Shown here piece by piece: positions 35,439 to 36,310 of a DNA stretch of 36,310 nt. Both the position numbers and the translations under genes were made by a program. This DNA comes from a virus. A model generated the notes under the pieces. The model did not search any database. It was not told the origin of the DNA and saw nothing but the letters and a program-made list of their open reading frames with translations. How positions within the stretch are numbered: position 1 is the first letter of the stretch; each line of letters starts with the position of its first letter. The DNA is taken from positions 1 through 36,310 of the IMG/VR virus record IMGVR_UViG_3300042305_002206; one strand, given 5' to 3'.

Positions 35439-36228
35439 TGCTCGATCCTGCAGCGCCAGGCGGAGGCCCTGAGGGAGCCAGTCCTGAGAGCAGTCGGCCG
35501 AGCTTGTCGGCGAGTAACTTGCGAGCATCGGTGATCTCCATCGCGGGCGAGTCCGCGTTCTCGACGCTGAGGTGTTCCGTGCGAGCCCACTTCTCGTCGC
35601 CCTTGCTGAAGCGGCGCTCGAGGAAGCGCTGCGCCACCTGCGGGTCCTGTGAGGCGCCGGCCCAGTAGGCGCGCGTGAGCGCGAGCTCGGCGTCACCCTC
35701 CGCCAGCTCGAGGGCGAAGAGCAGCCGGCGGCGCGGGTCGGAGTCGTCCTTGAGGTCGCCAGCCTCGCGCAGCCAACCCTTGAACGTGTTCTCGCTCACG
35801 CCGACGTGACGCGCGGCCGCGCGTCGGGTCGCTCCCGTCTCGCGGATGAGGTCCGCGGCCGCGTCGATCATCTCCTCGGTGATGGCCAGAGCCGGAGCTC
35901 GAGCGCGTACGGAATTCTGAGGAGCACCCACACCCCCCTCCCGTGGGTGTTCAACGGCGATCGGAGCGGGCGGGGGAACTGCAGCCTGGGGGGCGCGGCC
36001 GCGCTCGCGATCCGCCTCGCGCTTGCACTGGCGGCAGTAGGGCGCGAGCCCGTCAGCGGTCGCGCGGTTGCGCGGGAACTCGGAGAGCGGTCGCTCCGGC
36101 GAGCGCCCGTAGCGCACGCACCTGGGGCAGAGCTTCGTCGGCTCGGCGCGAGCTCGCGGAGCTGGTCGCGCGCGCGGCGGCGGCGCCTTCTTGCGAGTTC
36201 GAGGCGGTGGTGATCGACGCGACGCCAT
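35368..36228 (-). CDS. terS: Terminase small subunit with N-terminal zinc module
   Basis: 286 residues from the ATG at 36228 (a GTG at 36237 is an alternative). After a basic tail there is a zinc module: LCPRCVRYG (C34, C37), LSEFPRNRATADGLAPYCRQC (C65, C68), the CxxC...DGL..YCxxC pattern common in HNH-associated phage proteins. Residues about 130-156 form an HTH (ATRRAAARHVGVSENTFKGWL), followed by a helical core (LAEGDAELALTRAYWAGASQDPQVAQRFLERRF) and a Pro/Ala/Asp tail. It recognises the packaging site that should lie in the gap just upstream. Zinc fusion to the DNA-recognition subunit is noteworthy. Confidence 0.82.
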   Translation of the reverse strand: MASRRSPPPRTRKKAPPPRARPAPRARAEPTKLCPRCVRYGRSPERPLSEFPRNRATADGLAPYCRQCKREADRERGRAPQAAVPPPAPIAVEHPREGGVGAPQNSVRARAPALAITEEMIDAAADLIRETGATRRAAARHVGVSENTFKGWLREAGDLKDDSDPRRRLLFALELAEGDAELALTRAYWAGASQDPQVAQRFLERRFSKGDEKWARTEHLSVENADSPAMEITDARKLLADKLGRLLSGLAPSGPPPGAAGSSNGTGDGAAADDSAAPPPPAPDAG

Positions 36229-36310
36229 GCGGGGCACGTTGGCCGAGGTCCGTCACTCGACGGGGCCGGCCGGAATTCCGGGGTTTTTCCGAACTAGCCC
36301 GCGCGAATTG
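36229..36310. other. Right-end intergenic region, candidate packaging site
   Basis: No gene. It contains the perfect 12-bp palindrome CCGGAATTCCGG (36270-36281), followed by GGTTTTTCC, and a repeat pair CGTCACTCGACG (36251-36262). Joined to bases 1-60 it forms a gap of about 140 bp between the double-HTH gene and the small terminase, the usual place of cos or pac. The two ends of the window show no obvious terminal repeat, so ends may be cohesive or the molecule circularly permuted; not decidable from the text. Confidence 0.4.

Noticed and set aside
1-36310. CRISPR array, insertion sequence or rRNA gene
   Set aside because: No regularly spaced identical repeats with unique spacers, no transposase with terminal inverted repeats, and no rRNA-like sequence were seen.

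Overview
The window looks like one complete temperate siphovirus genome (36,310 bp, roughly two-thirds G+C by eye), written with most genes on the minus strand. No part looks like host chromosome. Three clues point to a Myxococcota-like host. The integrase carries the Cys-rich insertion I associate with myxobacterial prophage integrases. The operator-like sites closely match the LexA-box consensus I recall for Myxococcus xanthus. Base composition and codon use are uniformly very GC-rich. No database could be searched, so the host is an inference.

Layout. (1) 1-5784, minus strand: one tightly coupled early/replication operon. It runs from a small protein at 5784 through two winged-helix proteins (one a LexA-type DNA-binding domain without the protease), several small Cys-rich proteins, a replication initiator with a candidate origin inside its gene, a RusA-like resolvase and a Dam-type methyltransferase, to a double-HTH protein at 61. 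(2) 5785-8417: integration and immunity region. It holds attP, which carries the 3' half of a tRNA-Val(GAC) gene with arm repeats on both sides, then integrase, an AlpA/MerR-like excisionase, a ribbon-helix-helix-like regulator, three LexA-box-like operators and an AT-rich divergent promoter region. (3) 8418-13237, plus strand: an accessory operon (large Cys-rich protein with an SSB-like C-terminal tip, small zinc-ribbon protein, ASCH, HTH, MazG-like and several orphans). A lipoprotein gene on the opposite strand interrupts it. (4) 36228 down to 13234, minus strand: the late operon in canonical order. It runs terminase small and large, portal, HK97-type protease, major capsid, decoration-like protein, connectors, gp10-like protein, a fibre-like protein, tail terminator fusion, two paralogous tail-tube proteins, frameshifted tail chaperones, tape measure, distal tail and tail-tip proteins, lysis genes, and fibre/repeat proteins.

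The window ends fall in the short gap between the last early gene and the small terminase, where cos-type phages have their ends. If the ends are joined, early genes run straight into late genes. The most interesting items are a 26-bp element present three times that supplies the upstream gene's stop codon at the head of the protease/capsid, tail-tube and lysis modules; the LexA-box-like operators at both the early and int/xis operons, which suggest SOS-controlled lysogeny; an 11-bp-phased repeat array inside the replication gene; a textbook A AAA AAC frameshift signal giving a chaperone extension that has no start codon of its own; the tRNA-Val attP; and a 20-residue tandem-repeat tail protein.
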